64,000 bases of DNA from Streptomyces sp. NBC_00557 (GCF_036345995.1 NZ_CP107796.1:2976001-3040000); one strand, 5' to 3'. Counted from the first letter of the stretch, positions 30,418 to 39,038 are shown. Notes: generated by a model not told the origin, from the sequence alone. Made by a program: numbers and translations.

Positions 30418-30603
30418 GTGGGATCAGGCCTCAGCTTCATATTCATCCCGCTGTTCCTCTACGTGTCACTGGTCGTGATCTTGTGCGTGAAGATCGCCGA
30501 CAACACGTCCTGGAAAATGGGGTGGCTGTTCGCGGCGGCTCTCATCTTCTTTCCCGCAGGCCTCCTCACCGTGGTCGGCATGTACGAATCCGGCGCCTGG
30601 TAG
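30418..30603 (+). CDS. Small two-helix membrane protein
   Basis: 61 residues, GTG start with AGGGAGA upstream. Two hydrophobic helices (LSFIFIPLFLYVSLVVILCV and KMGWLFAAALIFFPAGLLTV) joined by a short polar turn ADNTSW. No family recognised. It follows the large secreted protein by 73 bp and precedes a second tiny membrane protein by 14 bp, so all three are probably cotranscribed. Size and topology would fit a holin-like or immunity protein (inference only). Confidence 0.65.
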   Translation: MGSGLSFIFIPLFLYVSLVVILCVKIADNTSWKMGWLFAAALIFFPAGLLTVVGMYESGAW

Positions 30604-30617
30604 GGCCGGAGAAACAG

Positions 30618-30923
30618 GTGAAACTCCTCATCATCACGCTGTCCGTCGTGTTCCTGGGCGCAGCTTATGCATGGCCAGTAATTCCGCTGCTCGTCTACCC
30701 GTTGAACCGACGGCGTGGCTTCTGGGCCGCCCTCTACTGCTGCGCCGCGGCAGTCTTCTTCGGAACGGCATTCCGGTACACCGACCGGTTCATGGTGAGC
30801 GACTTCTTCGAAGCGGCGGTGTACACCTCCGCCGTTCGGGCGATCGCGGAAGCGACAGGCGTACTCGACAAGCCTCGCCACACCTGGCGGTCGCGCCGCC
30901 GTGAGCGTGAGAGCGCCAGGTGA
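30618..30923 (+). CDS. Small membrane protein
   Basis: 101 residues, GTG start with GGAG seven bases upstream. Two hydrophobic segments (LLIITLSVVFLGAAYAWPVI and FWAALYCCAAAVFFGTAF), then an amphipathic region and a very basic C-terminus (HTWRSRRRERESAR). No family recognised. Lies directly after the previous small membrane gene. Confidence 0.6.
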   Translation: MKLLIITLSVVFLGAAYAWPVIPLLVYPLNRRRGFWAALYCCAAAVFFGTAFRYTDRFMVSDFFEAAVYTSAVRAIAEATGVLDKPRHTWRSRRRERESAR

Positions 30924-31118
30924 GAGAAAGGCGCGGGTGCGCGGCGCGACCGTCGGGAATACACCGCCTCTGCACCCGGAAGAAGCTCATCGGCGCATTC
31001 TTCGGATGCGTCCTGCTGTGCAGCGAAGACACCGGAGATAAATCCCGTTGACCGTTTCTCCGGTCACGCTGTAGAAAATGATCACACACTGATCTGGTTT
31101 TTTTCTGGAGGTAATTGC

Positions 31119-31547
31119 ATGGCTATCAAAGCGAAGTTCGGCATGCTCGCGGCCGGCCTGGGTATCGCTCTGGGGCTCGGGGCGGTTCCCGCGCACGCCG
31201 CGGGCAGCACCTACTACGGAACGTGCAACACCAAGGGTGCCAGCGGTTCCATAGCAACCAGCGGGTGGCAACGCGGCGTCGGCCAGAAGTCGGTGCCGTC
31301 CATCACGCTCAAGGTCTATGACGAGCTCCCGGACGGCGACCATGCGAGCATCCGCGCGGTGGCGTACTACGCCGACGGCTCCAAGGGGTACTACCCCTGG
31401 CACTCGGACTACGACGGCTACGGCACCTACAAGGAGTTCGACACGTCCATCGCCGCGGGCAGCAAGGGGATCTGGGACCTCGGCATCGAGGTCGCCCGAT
31501 ACGACGGCTCCAAACAGCTGAACTACTGCTCGGCCATCGTCTCCTGA
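31119..31547 (+). CDS. Small exported protein of unknown function
   Basis: 142 residues with a clear signal peptide (MAIKAKFGMLAAGLGIALGL, cut after PAHAA near residue 28). The mature part of about 114 residues is Gly/Tyr/Ser-rich with two cysteines (TYYGTCNTKG and QLNYCSAIVS) that could form one disulfide tying the ends together. ATG preceded by TGGAGGT. It could be a secreted antimicrobial, inhibitor or surface protein; I do not recognise it. Its neighbours are the small membrane genes and a strong terminator. Confidence 0.75.
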   Translation: MAIKAKFGMLAAGLGIALGLGAVPAHAAGSTYYGTCNTKGASGSIATSGWQRGVGQKSVPSITLKVYDELPDGDHASIRAVAYYADGSKGYYPWHSDYDGYGTYKEFDTSIAAGSKGIWDLGIEVARYDGSKQLNYCSAIVS

Positions 31548-31635
31548 CGTCTGCTCCGCCGTCACCCGTACGCCGTCCGCGGCTCCTGCCCCGAGCACCG
31601 GCTCGGGGCACAGCGGATCGACGGCATCGTCGAGA

Positions 31636-31676
31636 ACGTGAGGGGCGCCCGGGAATGTCCCGGGCGCCCCTCACGT
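31636..31676. terminator. 19-bp perfect hairpin, bidirectional terminator
   Basis: Arms 31636-31654 and 31658-31676 are perfectly complementary around an ATG loop. Located between the convergent small secreted protein gene and the PBP gene. Confidence 0.85.
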
Positions 31677-31691
31677 GTGCGTTCCGACTGC

Positions 31692-34070
31692 CTACTGGCC
31701 GAAGTTCCGGCCGCCGCCCGGGTCGATCGGGTCCTGGGTGATCTCGCCCGTCGGCGTCTGCGTCGGCGTCTGCGTGGGGGTCTGCGTCGGCGTCTGCGTG
31801 GGGGTCCGGGTCGGCGTCTGCGTCGGCGTCTTCGACGGTGGCGCGGAACTGGTCGGCGGCTTGCTGGTCGGCGTGTGCGACGGCGTCTGGGACGGGGTCT
31901 GGCTGTGGGTCGGGGTCTGTGTCGGCTGGACGGCCGCGCCCTGGGTGGTGTCCAGGTCGAACTTCGACTTGCTCGTGACGCTGAAGGTGTACGCCGCCCA
32001 GATCTGCGCCGGGTAGCCACCGCCGTTGACGCGGCCGGGGCCGCCGGTGGGACTGAGCAGGCCGCCCGCGCCCGTCAGGGAGACGTGTGCCTTGCTCTTC
32101 GCGTCCTCGCCGAAGAGGCCGACGGAGGTGACCAGGTCGGGCGTGTAGCCGGTGAACCAGGCGGACTTGTCCTCGTCGGAGGTTCCGGTCTTGCCGGCCA
32201 CCTGCTGGCCGTCGCGCAGCGGGTTGTCGGCCACGTGCTCCCTGGCCGTACCGTCGTCGACCACGCCGGTCAGCACGGAGGTCACGGTGTCGGCGGCGGT
32301 CCGGCTGATCACCTGACCGCCGACCGGGTCGGGGACCCGGACCGAACGGGTGCTCTGCTCGGCCGACTTGAGGATGCTCGGCGTCACCTTGTCGCCGTGG
32401 TTGGCGAGGGTGGCGTAGATCCCGGCCATCTCCAGCGGGCTGGCGCCCATGGAGCCGAGGGTCTGGGCGGGCACCGGGTCCATGCCCGTGGTGTCCATGC
32501 CGAGCTGATGGGCCGTGCTCATGACCTTCTTCATGCCCACGTCCACGCCCATCTGCGCGAAGACGGAGTTCACGGAGTTGTTCATGGCCTGCTGGACGGT
32601 GATGGGGCCGTAGTCGTGATCGTCCTCGTTCGGCGGGCCGAAGCCGACCTTGCTGCCGTGGTCCACGACCTGACGGCCGCTGGTGCCGTCGTAGACCGTG
32701 TTGGCGGTGATGGGCCGGCCGTCCTGCGTGGTGGCGTTGTTCTCGAGGGCGGCGGCGAGGATGACCGGCTTGAACGTCGAGGCGGGCTGGTAGTCCCGGC
32801 GGGTGGCGTTGTCGGTCCAGTGCTTGAAGAGGCCCTCGCCCCCGTACAGGGCGAGGATCTTGCCGGTCTTGGGGTCCACCGACACCGCACCGGCCTGCAC
32901 GTTGGCGTCGGCCTTGCGCTTCTTCGGGTGCAGGTTGCCGGTCAGCTGGGATTTGACGGCCTGCTCCAGCTCGGCCTGCTTCTTCTTGTCGATGTTCAGC
33001 GTGATGGTCCAGCCGCGGTCGACCACCTCGGCCTCCGCCTGGGAGCGGGTGATGTTCTCCTGCTGCATCAGCTGCTGTTCGAGCTGCTGGTTGGCGAGAT
33101 CGACCAGGTAGCCCTTCTGCCCGTCGAGGCCCGGTGCCGCCTTGGGCTCCTTCGGGTACGGGAACGTCATGGCCTGCCGCTTGGCCGGGTCCAGCCAGTG
33201 CTGCTTGACCATGTTGTCCAGGACGTAGTTCCAGCGGGCCTGCACCAGCTTCTTGCCGGTGTCGGTCGCGACGGCCCAGTCGTACTGGCTCGGCGCCTGG
33301 AGGAGGGCGGCGAGGTAGGCGCCCTGCGCGACCGAGAGCCTGTCGGCGTCGACGCGGTAGTAGGCCTGCGCGGCGGCCTGGATGCCGTAGGCGCCCCGGC
33401 CGTAGTAGCTGGTGTTGATGTAGCCCGCGAGGATCTGGTCCTTGCTCATCTTCTGGTCGACCTTCAAGGAGATGACCATCTCCTGCAGCTTGCGGCTGAC
33501 GGTCTGGTTCTGGTTGAGGTAGTAGTTCTTGACGTACTGCTGAGTGATCGTGGAGCCGCCCTGGGCGCCACGGCCCATCGCCGTGTTGTACAGACCGCGG
33601 GCCAGGCCTTTGAGGTCGATGCCGGAGTCCGTGTAGAAGGTCTTGTTCTCGGCGGCGACGAAGGTGTGCTGGACGTCCTTGGGCACCCTCGACAGGTCCA
33701 CGCTCTCGCGGTTGGTCTTGCCGACGCGGGCCATGATCGAGCCGTCGCTGTACTTGTAGATGTTGCTCTGCTGCTTGGCGGCGGCGTTGCCCTGGGGGAC
33801 GTCGACGATCATGTACAGGGCGATGAAGCCGCCGATGCCGAGCAGGCACAGGCCGAAGAACGTGCCGAGGATCTTCTTCCAGGGGAAGAGGCGGCGTATG
33901 CGGCCCTTGGGCGGCTTGGCGGCCTTGCCGGCGGCCCTGCGGCCCGGGGCGGGCCCGGCGCTGCCGCCGGGCGCGGGCGTGGCGCCGCCCGCGGGGGCGG
34001 AACGGCGGCGCCTGGGCGCCGCGCGGCGGCCACCGCGCTGTCGCGCTCGTCTCTCTTCCGCTCGTCCCAT
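31692..34070 (-). CDS. Class A penicillin-binding protein (glycosyltransferase/transpeptidase)
   Basis: 792 residues. Very basic Ala/Pro/Arg N-terminus (residues 1-65), one membrane helix (ILGTFFGLCLLGIGGFIALY), GT51 transglycosylase domain (HTFVAAENKTFYTDSGIDLK, GGSTITQQYVKNYYL, RKLQEMVISLK), then the transpeptidase with active-site STFK in YQPASTFKPVILAAALE, the SVN motif in MNNSVNSVFAQM and the KTGTS motif in VAGKTGTSDEDKSAWFTGY. The usual GT51 EDxxF is ENKTF here (Asp to Asn) though the catalytic Glu is kept. The extracellular end is a Thr-Pro-Gln tandem repeat of about 60 residues (TPTQTPTQT units). Polymerises and crosslinks peptidoglycan outside the membrane. Confidence 0.95.
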   Translation of the reverse strand: MGRAEERRARQRGGRRAAPRRRRSAPAGGATPAPGGSAGPAPGRRAAGKAAKPPKGRIRRLFPWKKILGTFFGLCLLGIGGFIALYMIVDVPQGNAAAKQQSNIYKYSDGSIMARVGKTNRESVDLSRVPKDVQHTFVAAENKTFYTDSGIDLKGLARGLYNTAMGRGAQGGSTITQQYVKNYYLNQNQTVSRKLQEMVISLKVDQKMSKDQILAGYINTSYYGRGAYGIQAAAQAYYRVDADRLSVAQGAYLAALLQAPSQYDWAVATDTGKKLVQARWNYVLDNMVKQHWLDPAKRQAMTFPYPKEPKAAPGLDGQKGYLVDLANQQLEQQLMQQENITRSQAEAEVVDRGWTITLNIDKKKQAELEQAVKSQLTGNLHPKKRKADANVQAGAVSVDPKTGKILALYGGEGLFKHWTDNATRRDYQPASTFKPVILAAALENNATTQDGRPITANTVYDGTSGRQVVDHGSKVGFGPPNEDDHDYGPITVQQAMNNSVNSVFAQMGVDVGMKKVMSTAHQLGMDTTGMDPVPAQTLGSMGASPLEMAGIYATLANHGDKVTPSILKSAEQSTRSVRVPDPVGGQVISRTAADTVTSVLTGVVDDGTAREHVADNPLRDGQQVAGKTGTSDEDKSAWFTGYTPDLVTSVGLFGEDAKSKAHVSLTGAGGLLSPTGGPGRVNGGGYPAQIWAAYTFSVTSKSKFDLDTTQGAAVQPTQTPTHSQTPSQTPSHTPTSKPPTSSAPPSKTPTQTPTRTPTQTPTQTPTQTPTQTPTGEITQDPIDPGGGRNFGQ

Positions 34071-34333
34071 GAGTCCCTTCGCTCCGCTTCCGTCTCGGGG
34101 TCAGCTCCGAAAGCTAACATCCGCCTATATGACAAAGGACGTCCGATCCGTTCTTTTACGGACGTGAGAATCAGCACCTGCTCCAAGGGAACCGACGGAT
34201 CTGGAGGCCGGGAGGTTGCCCCGGCGACGGCAACAACCCGGAAAAGCCCGCCGCCTTCCCGCCTGTTCCACAACCGTGACAATCGGCCGCCACCTGCGCG
34301 GCGGTACACCGGGCCATGATCTCCACACTCCGC

Positions 34334-34366
34334 GTATACATCCGGCGTATACACCGTGTGTAGAGT
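34334..34366 (+). promoter_or_regulatory. Promoter with paired GTATACA sites upstream of padR
   Basis: GTATACA occurs at 34334-34340 and 34347-34353 (13-bp period), each inside a GGCGTATACA/GCGTATACA context, followed by a TAGAGT -10-like hexamer at 34361-34366. The ATG is 7 bp after it. The repeats would cover the -35 region and are a plausible autoregulatory operator for the PadR protein. Confidence 0.5.
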
Positions 34367-34373
34367 GCGCTGC

Positions 34374-34898
34374 ATGTCCATCGGTCACACCCTTCTGGGA
34401 CTCCTGGAGTCCGGCCCGCGCCACGGCTACGACCTGAAGCGGGCGTTCGACGAGAAGTTCGGTCACGACCGGCCGCTGCACTACGGCCAGGTCTACTCGA
34501 CGATGTCGCGGCTGCTGAAGCACGGCCTCGTCGAAGTCGACGGCATCGAGGCCGGCGGCGGTCCCGAGCGCAAGCGGTACGCCATCACCGACGCCGGCAT
34601 CACCGACGTCGAGCGCTGGCTCGCGACCCCGGAGAAGCCCGAGGAATACCTCCAGTCGACCCTGTACACCAAGGTCGTCCTCGCGCTGCTGACCCACCGC
34701 GACGCCGCCACCATCCTCGACGCCCAGCGCGCCGAGCACCTGCGCAGCATGCGGATCCTGACCGACCGCAAGCGCAAGGGCGACCTCGCGGACCAGCTGA
34801 TCTGCGACCACGCCCTGTTCCACCTGGAGGCCGACCTGCGCTGGCTGGAGCTGACGGCGGCCCGCCTGGACAAGCTCCGCGCGGAGGTGGCCCGGTGA
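34374..34898 (+). CDS. PadR-family transcriptional regulator
   Basis: 174 residues. N-terminal winged helix (SIGHTLLGLLESGPRHGYDL, LHYGQVYSTMSRLLKHGLVE, ERKRYAITDAGITDVERWLA) and a C-terminal dimerising coiled coil (Vir_act_alpha_C). PadR repressors commonly control neighbouring ABC exporters; here the stop overlaps the ABC ATPase gene (GTGA). The ATG lies 7 bp after a TAGAGT hexamer with no ribosome binding site, so the transcript is probably leaderless; GTATAC repeats just upstream are a likely self-operator. Confidence 0.93.
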   Translation: MSIGHTLLGLLESGPRHGYDLKRAFDEKFGHDRPLHYGQVYSTMSRLLKHGLVEVDGIEAGGGPERKRYAITDAGITDVERWLATPEKPEEYLQSTLYTKVVLALLTHRDAATILDAQRAEHLRSMRILTDRKRKGDLADQLICDHALFHLEADLRWLELTAARLDKLRAEVAR

Positions 34899-35584
34899 CC
34901 GCTCCCGCCGGCTCCCTGCTCGCCGCCGAGGACCTGCACAAGGCCTACGGCCCCACCGTCGCCCTCGACGGCGCCGAGTTCTCCATCCACCCCGGCGAGG
35001 TCGTCGCCGTGATGGGCCCCTCCGGCTCCGGCAAGTCGACGCTGCTGCACTGCCTCGCCGGCATCGTGCCGCCCGACTCCGGGTCCATCACCTACGACGG
35101 CCGTGAGCTGACCGGGATGAGCGACGCCCAGCGCAGTGCGCTCAGGCGCTCCGAGTTCGGGTTCGTCTTCCAGTTCGGCCAGCTGGTGCCGGAGCTGACC
35201 TGCGCCGAGAACGTGGCCCTGCCGCTGCGGCTGAACGGCACGTCCCGCAGGGCGGCCGAGAAGGCGGCGCTGGGCTGGATGGAACGCCTGGAGGTCGACG
35301 ACCTGAAGGACAAACGGCCCGGCGAGGTCTCCGGCGGCCAGGGGCAGCGCGTCGCGGTGGCGCGGGCGCTGGTCACCGGGCCCCGCGTGATCTTCGCCGA
35401 CGAGCCGACCGGCGCGCTCGACTCCCTCAACGGCGAGCGCGTGATGGAGCTGCTGACCGACGCGGCCCGCTCCACCAACGCGGCCGTCGTGCTGGTCACG
35501 CACGAGGCCCGGGTGGCCGCGTACTCGGACCGCGAGATCGTCGTACGCGACGGCAGGTCCCGGGACATGGAGCGCGCGATATGA
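34895..35584 (+). CDS. ABC transporter ATP-binding protein (MacB/LolD type)
   Basis: 229 residues. Walker A GPSGSGKSTLLHCLAG, Q-loop FVFQFGQLVPELTCAENVAL, signature VSGGQGQRVAVARALV, Walker B RVIFADEPTGALDS and H-loop VLVTHEARVAAYSD are all intact. GTG start overlaps the padR stop; the end overlaps the permease start (ATGA). Works with the FtsX-like permease as an exporter or a mechanotransmission complex. Confidence 0.96.
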   Translation: MTAPAGSLLAAEDLHKAYGPTVALDGAEFSIHPGEVVAVMGPSGSGKSTLLHCLAGIVPPDSGSITYDGRELTGMSDAQRSALRRSEFGFVFQFGQLVPELTCAENVALPLRLNGTSRRAAEKAALGWMERLEVDDLKDKRPGEVSGGQGQRVAVARALVTGPRVIFADEPTGALDSLNGERVMELLTDAARSTNAAVVLVTHEARVAAYSDREIVVRDGRSRDMERAI

Positions 35585-37923
35585 ACGCGCGGCAGTGGTC
35601 CCGCGATCTGCGCATGGGCGTCCGGTTCGCCTTCACCGGCGGGCGCGAGGGGTGGATCCGGGTGCTGCTGACGGCGGTCGGCGTCGGCCTCGGCGTGGCG
35701 CTGCTGCTGCTGACGACCGCGATCCCGAACGCGCTCGCGGTCCGCGACCAGCGCAACCAGGACCGCCGGGACTACACCTACGGCGCCTACCAGCCCAAGG
35801 GCGCGAACACCCTGGTGATCTCCGACGCCGACGGCACCTTCCGCGGCAGCGACGTGCGCGGCCGGCTGGTGGAGCCCGAGGGTCCGCGCGCCCCGCTCCC
35901 GCCGGGCCTCACCAAGTACCCCGCGCCGGGCGAGATGGTCGTCTCCCCCGCACTGAAGCGCCTGCTCGGCTCCGCGGACGGCAAGCTGCTGCGCGAGCGG
36001 CTGCCGTACCGGATCGTCGGGACCATCGCCGAACGCGGACTCGTCGGCTCCCAGGAACTCGCCTACTACGCCGGCGCCAAGGACCTCGCCCCGCGCATCA
36101 ACGGCTGGCGGACGGCCCGCATCACCCACTTCGGGCCGCAGCCGGCGGCCCAGCGGGACGGATTCGACCCGGTGCTGATCCTGCTGGTGCTGGTCGTCTT
36201 CGTGGTGCTGCTGACGCCGGTCGCCGTGTTCATCGCCGCGGCCGTGCGGTTCGGCGGCGAGCGGCGCGACCGCAGGCTGGCCGCGCTGCGGCTGGTGGGT
36301 TCCGACAGCGGGATGACCCGGCGGATCGCGGCCGGCGAGGCGCTCGCCGGGTCCCTGGTCGGGCTGGTCTTCGGCACCGGCTTCTTCCTGCTCGGCCGGC
36401 AGTTCGCGGGCTCGGTCGAGATCATGGACATCAGCGTGTTCCCCGACTACCTCGACCCCTCGCCCGCACTGGCCGCGCTGGTCGCCCTCGCCGTTCCGGC
36501 GGCGGCGGTGCTGGTGACGCTGTTCGCGCTGCGCGGGGTGGTGATCGAGCCGCTGGGCGTGGTCCGTACGGCCCGGCCCGCCCGCCGCCGGCTGTCGTGG
36601 CGGCTGCTGCTGCCGCTGGGCGGCATCGCCTGCCTCGCGCCGATGATCGGACAGGGCCGCGACAACGGCGCCTTCAACGAGTACCTGGTGATCGGCGGCG
36701 TCCTGCTGCTGCTCGTCGGCGTCACCGCGCTGCTGCCGTGGGTGGTCGAGGCCGTCGTGGCCCGGCTCGGACGCGGCGGGGTGTCCTGGCAACTGGCCGT
36801 ACGGCGGCTGCAGTTGAACAGCGGCTCGGCGGCGCGCATGGTGAACGGCATCGCGGTCGCGGTGGCCGGTGCGATCGCGCTGCAGATGCTGTTCGCGGGC
36901 ATCCAGGGCGACTACACCAAGCAGACCCACCAGGACCCCAGTCAGTGGCAGATGCAGGTCAACCTCTCGCGGGGCATCCCCTTCGCGCCGGCCACACAGG
37001 CCTTCGGCTCGACGAAGGGCGTCCGCCAGGCCGTCGCGCTCGGCAGCACCGAACTGGGCGACGGGCGCTGGAGCCCCGACAAGGGCCCGGCCAACAGCGT
37101 CGACCTCACCGTCGGCAGCTGCGCCGCGCTGCGCACGGTGGCCGATCTGCCGTCCTGCCGCGACGGGGACGCCTTCGTGGCGAAGGGCGGGGAACGGGAC
37201 TCCGCCGTGGACGCGCTCGTCCGGCCGGGCCGCAGCCTGCACCTCAACACGAGCGACCCTGTGGGGCGCGGGCCCGACATCCGGTGGACCGTGCCGCACG
37301 GGCTGAAGCAGGCCCGCGCGATCAAGGGGCCGAACGGCATCGCGGACAGCGAGGTGCTGATGACCCCGGCCGCGCTGTCCGGCCGCATGGCCGGCGTACT
37401 GACCGGGTCGGTGTACCTCAGGCTCGACGAGACGGTGCCGGACGTGCACGAGTACGTCCGCAACACCGCGGCCCGCATCGACCCGTTGGCGGACGCGATG
37501 GTGTGGGCGTCCACCGAGCGGTCGCAGAAGTTCACCTCGATCCGCACCGGCACGTCCGTCGGCGCCGTCTGCGTGCTGACGCTGATCGGGCTGAGCCTGC
37601 TCGTCTCCCAGCTGGAGCAACTGCGCGAGCGGCGCAAGCTGTTGTCCTCGCTGGTCGCCTTCGGCACCCGGCGGCGCACCCTGAGCCTGTCGGTGCTGTG
37701 GCAGACGTCGATCCCGATCGCCCTCGGCCTGCTGCTCGCCGCCGCCGTGGGGCTCACGCTGGGCACGGTGCTGCTGAAGATGGCGGGCGCGTCGGTCGGC
37801 GTGGACTGGCCGAGCCTGCTGGCGATGACGGGGGCCGGGGCCGCGGTGGTCCTCGCGGTGACCCTGCTCAGCCTGCCGCCGCTGGTACGGATGATGCGGC
37901 CGGAGGGGCTGCGTACGGAATAG
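35581..37923 (+). CDS. FtsX-like ABC transporter permease
   Basis: 780 residues with two FtsX-like halves: an N-terminal helix (IRVLLTAVGVGLGVALLLLT), a first extracytoplasmic domain of about 150 residues, three helices (VLILLVLVVFVVLLTPVAVF, GEALAGSLVGLVFGTGFFLL, LVALAVPAAAVLVTLFAL), a central pair of helices, a second extracytoplasmic domain and three terminal helices. RRDRRLAALRLVGSDSGMTR after the first FtsX helix is the usual coupling motif. The substrate is unknown; PadR control and this transporter class often go with antibiotic or cell-wall stress resistance. Confidence 0.94.
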   Translation: MNARQWSRDLRMGVRFAFTGGREGWIRVLLTAVGVGLGVALLLLTTAIPNALAVRDQRNQDRRDYTYGAYQPKGANTLVISDADGTFRGSDVRGRLVEPEGPRAPLPPGLTKYPAPGEMVVSPALKRLLGSADGKLLRERLPYRIVGTIAERGLVGSQELAYYAGAKDLAPRINGWRTARITHFGPQPAAQRDGFDPVLILLVLVVFVVLLTPVAVFIAAAVRFGGERRDRRLAALRLVGSDSGMTRRIAAGEALAGSLVGLVFGTGFFLLGRQFAGSVEIMDISVFPDYLDPSPALAALVALAVPAAAVLVTLFALRGVVIEPLGVVRTARPARRRLSWRLLLPLGGIACLAPMIGQGRDNGAFNEYLVIGGVLLLLVGVTALLPWVVEAVVARLGRGGVSWQLAVRRLQLNSGSAARMVNGIAVAVAGAIALQMLFAGIQGDYTKQTHQDPSQWQMQVNLSRGIPFAPATQAFGSTKGVRQAVALGSTELGDGRWSPDKGPANSVDLTVGSCAALRTVADLPSCRDGDAFVAKGGERDSAVDALVRPGRSLHLNTSDPVGRGPDIRWTVPHGLKQARAIKGPNGIADSEVLMTPAALSGRMAGVLTGSVYLRLDETVPDVHEYVRNTAARIDPLADAMVWASTERSQKFTSIRTGTSVGAVCVLTLIGLSLLVSQLEQLRERRKLLSSLVAFGTRRRTLSLSVLWQTSIPIALGLLLAAAVGLTLGTVLLKMAGASVGVDWPSLLAMTGAGAAVVLAVTLLSLPPLVRMMRPEGLRTE

Positions 37924-37957
37924 CCGCGCCGCTTCGGGGAGGGAGGTGCGGGAGGAC

Positions 37958-38034
37958 ACGCGGCTGCGGGCCGGTGGGGGCTGGTCGCGCCCGCGCGGCG
38001 GAGCCGCACATCGGACACAGCCCCGCGCCCCTCA
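37958..38034. repeat. Streptomyces-type palindromic repeat after the ABC operon
   Basis: The sequence GGGCCGGTGGGGGCTGGTCG through CGGAGCCGCACATCGGACAC and CCCCGCGCCCCT resembles the short GC-rich palindromic elements scattered in Streptomyces intergenic regions. It touches the 3' end of oxyR and may double as a terminator between the convergent genes. Family assignment is from memory of common Streptomyces sequence. Confidence 0.5.
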
Positions 38035-39036
38035 AGGCGCTTCCAGCACCCGGACCGGCAGCGCGCCCAGCGCCCCGCGCAGCGCGGCAGCCAGCTCCTC
38101 GTACTCCGCGGAGCGTGCCGCGCCCGCGCGCATGGCGAAGGCGACGCGCCGGCTCGGGGCCGGCTCGGCGAAGTACCCGGTGAGCAACTGGCTGCTGCGC
38201 GTCGTCTCCAGCTTCAGGGCCGTACGCGGCAGCAGCGTGCAGCCGAGGCCGCCCGCGACCAGCTGGACCAGCGTGGACAGCCCGGCGGCCGTGGTGGTGA
38301 CCGGCGCGCCCTCCCGTCGCCCGCCACCACCCCCAACCGAGGGGCTTCGCCCCGCCCCCTTGAATCCCAGGCCCGCTTCCCGGCAGATGTCCAGGGCCTG
38401 GTCGCGCAGGCAGTGGCCCTCGTCCAGGAGGAGCAGGTTCAGCTCCTTCAGTGCCTCGCGGGGGATGCCCTCGCGGCCGCCGAGCCGGTGGCCGAGCGGG
38501 GTGACCAGCACGAAGTCCTCGTCGAACAGGGGGAGTTCGACGACTCCGGGCACGCCGAGCGGCACCGCGAGCAGCAGCAGGTCGAGACGGCCGGAGTTCA
38601 GGCCGTCGACCAGGCTGGCGGTCTGCTCCTCGTGCACCTGCAGGTCGAGGTGCGGATAGCGTTCGTGGACCAGCCGCAGCACGGTCGGCAGCAGGTACGG
38701 CGCGACCGTGGGGATCACCCCGAGGCGCAGGACGCCCGTGAACGGCGCCCGGACCGCCTCGGCCTCCTCCAGCAGTGCCCCGACCGCGTCCAGCACCGCC
38801 TTCGCCCGCACGGCGAGCCGCTCGCCGGCGGGCGAGAGCAGCACCTTGCGCGTCGTACGCTCGAGGAGGGTCACCCCGAGGGTCTCCTCCAGCGCCGAGA
38901 CCGCTCCGGACAGGGCGGGCTGGCTCATCCCGATGGCGGCCGCCGCGTCCCGGAAGTGCAGATGCTCGGCCACGGCGGCGAAGGCACGCAGTTGCGCGAG
39001 GCTCGGCTGCCTCCGCTTTCCATTACTCACGGTCAC
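38032..39036 (-). CDS. oxyR: OxyR-type LysR regulator with an in-frame insertion
   Basis: 334 residues, GTG start. Peroxide-sensing LysR regulator, divergent from ahpCD. HTH: LRAFAAVAEHLHFRDAAAAI and MSQPALSGAVSALEETLGVT. Redox cysteines are present in GHCLRDQALDICREAG, with the C-x8-C spacing of E. coli OxyR. Directly after this comes an extra stretch GFKGAGRSPSVGGGGGRRE before APVTTTAAGLSTLVQLVAGG; other OxyR proteins, as I remember them, have only a few residues here. The extra DNA (about 38309-38369) looks like a common GC-rich Streptomyces repeat read in frame. The regulatory domain otherwise is complete, so the gene may still be active, with a longer redox loop. Confidence 0.9.
   Translation of the reverse strand: MTVSNGKRRQPSLAQLRAFAAVAEHLHFRDAAAAIGMSQPALSGAVSALEETLGVTLLERTTRKVLLSPAGERLAVRAKAVLDAVGALLEEAEAVRAPFTGVLRLGVIPTVAPYLLPTVLRLVHERYPHLDLQVHEEQTASLVDGLNSGRLDLLLLAVPLGVPGVVELPLFDEDFVLVTPLGHRLGGREGIPREALKELNLLLLDEGHCLRDQALDICREAGLGFKGAGRSPSVGGGGGRREGAPVTTTAAGLSTLVQLVAGGLGCTLLPRTALKLETTRSSQLLTGYFAEPAPSRRVAFAMRAGAARSAEYEELAAALRGALGALPVRVLEAP
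38309..38369. repeat. GC-rich repeat fragment inserted within oxyR
   Basis: The segment contains GGGGCTTCGCCCC (5-bp stem, TTC loop) and a GGGATTCAAGGGGGCGGGG run on the oxyR strand, both typical of dispersed Streptomyces intergenic repeats. It encodes the Gly/Arg-rich insertion of OxyR in frame. Boundaries are estimates. Confidence 0.45.
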
Positions 39037-39038
39037 TG

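Noticed and set aside
35092..37959. 955-codon minus-strand open frame across the ABC transporter genes
   Set aside because: Low-complexity His/Gln/Arg-rich antisense frame; the plus strand carries canonical ABC motifs and membrane helices.
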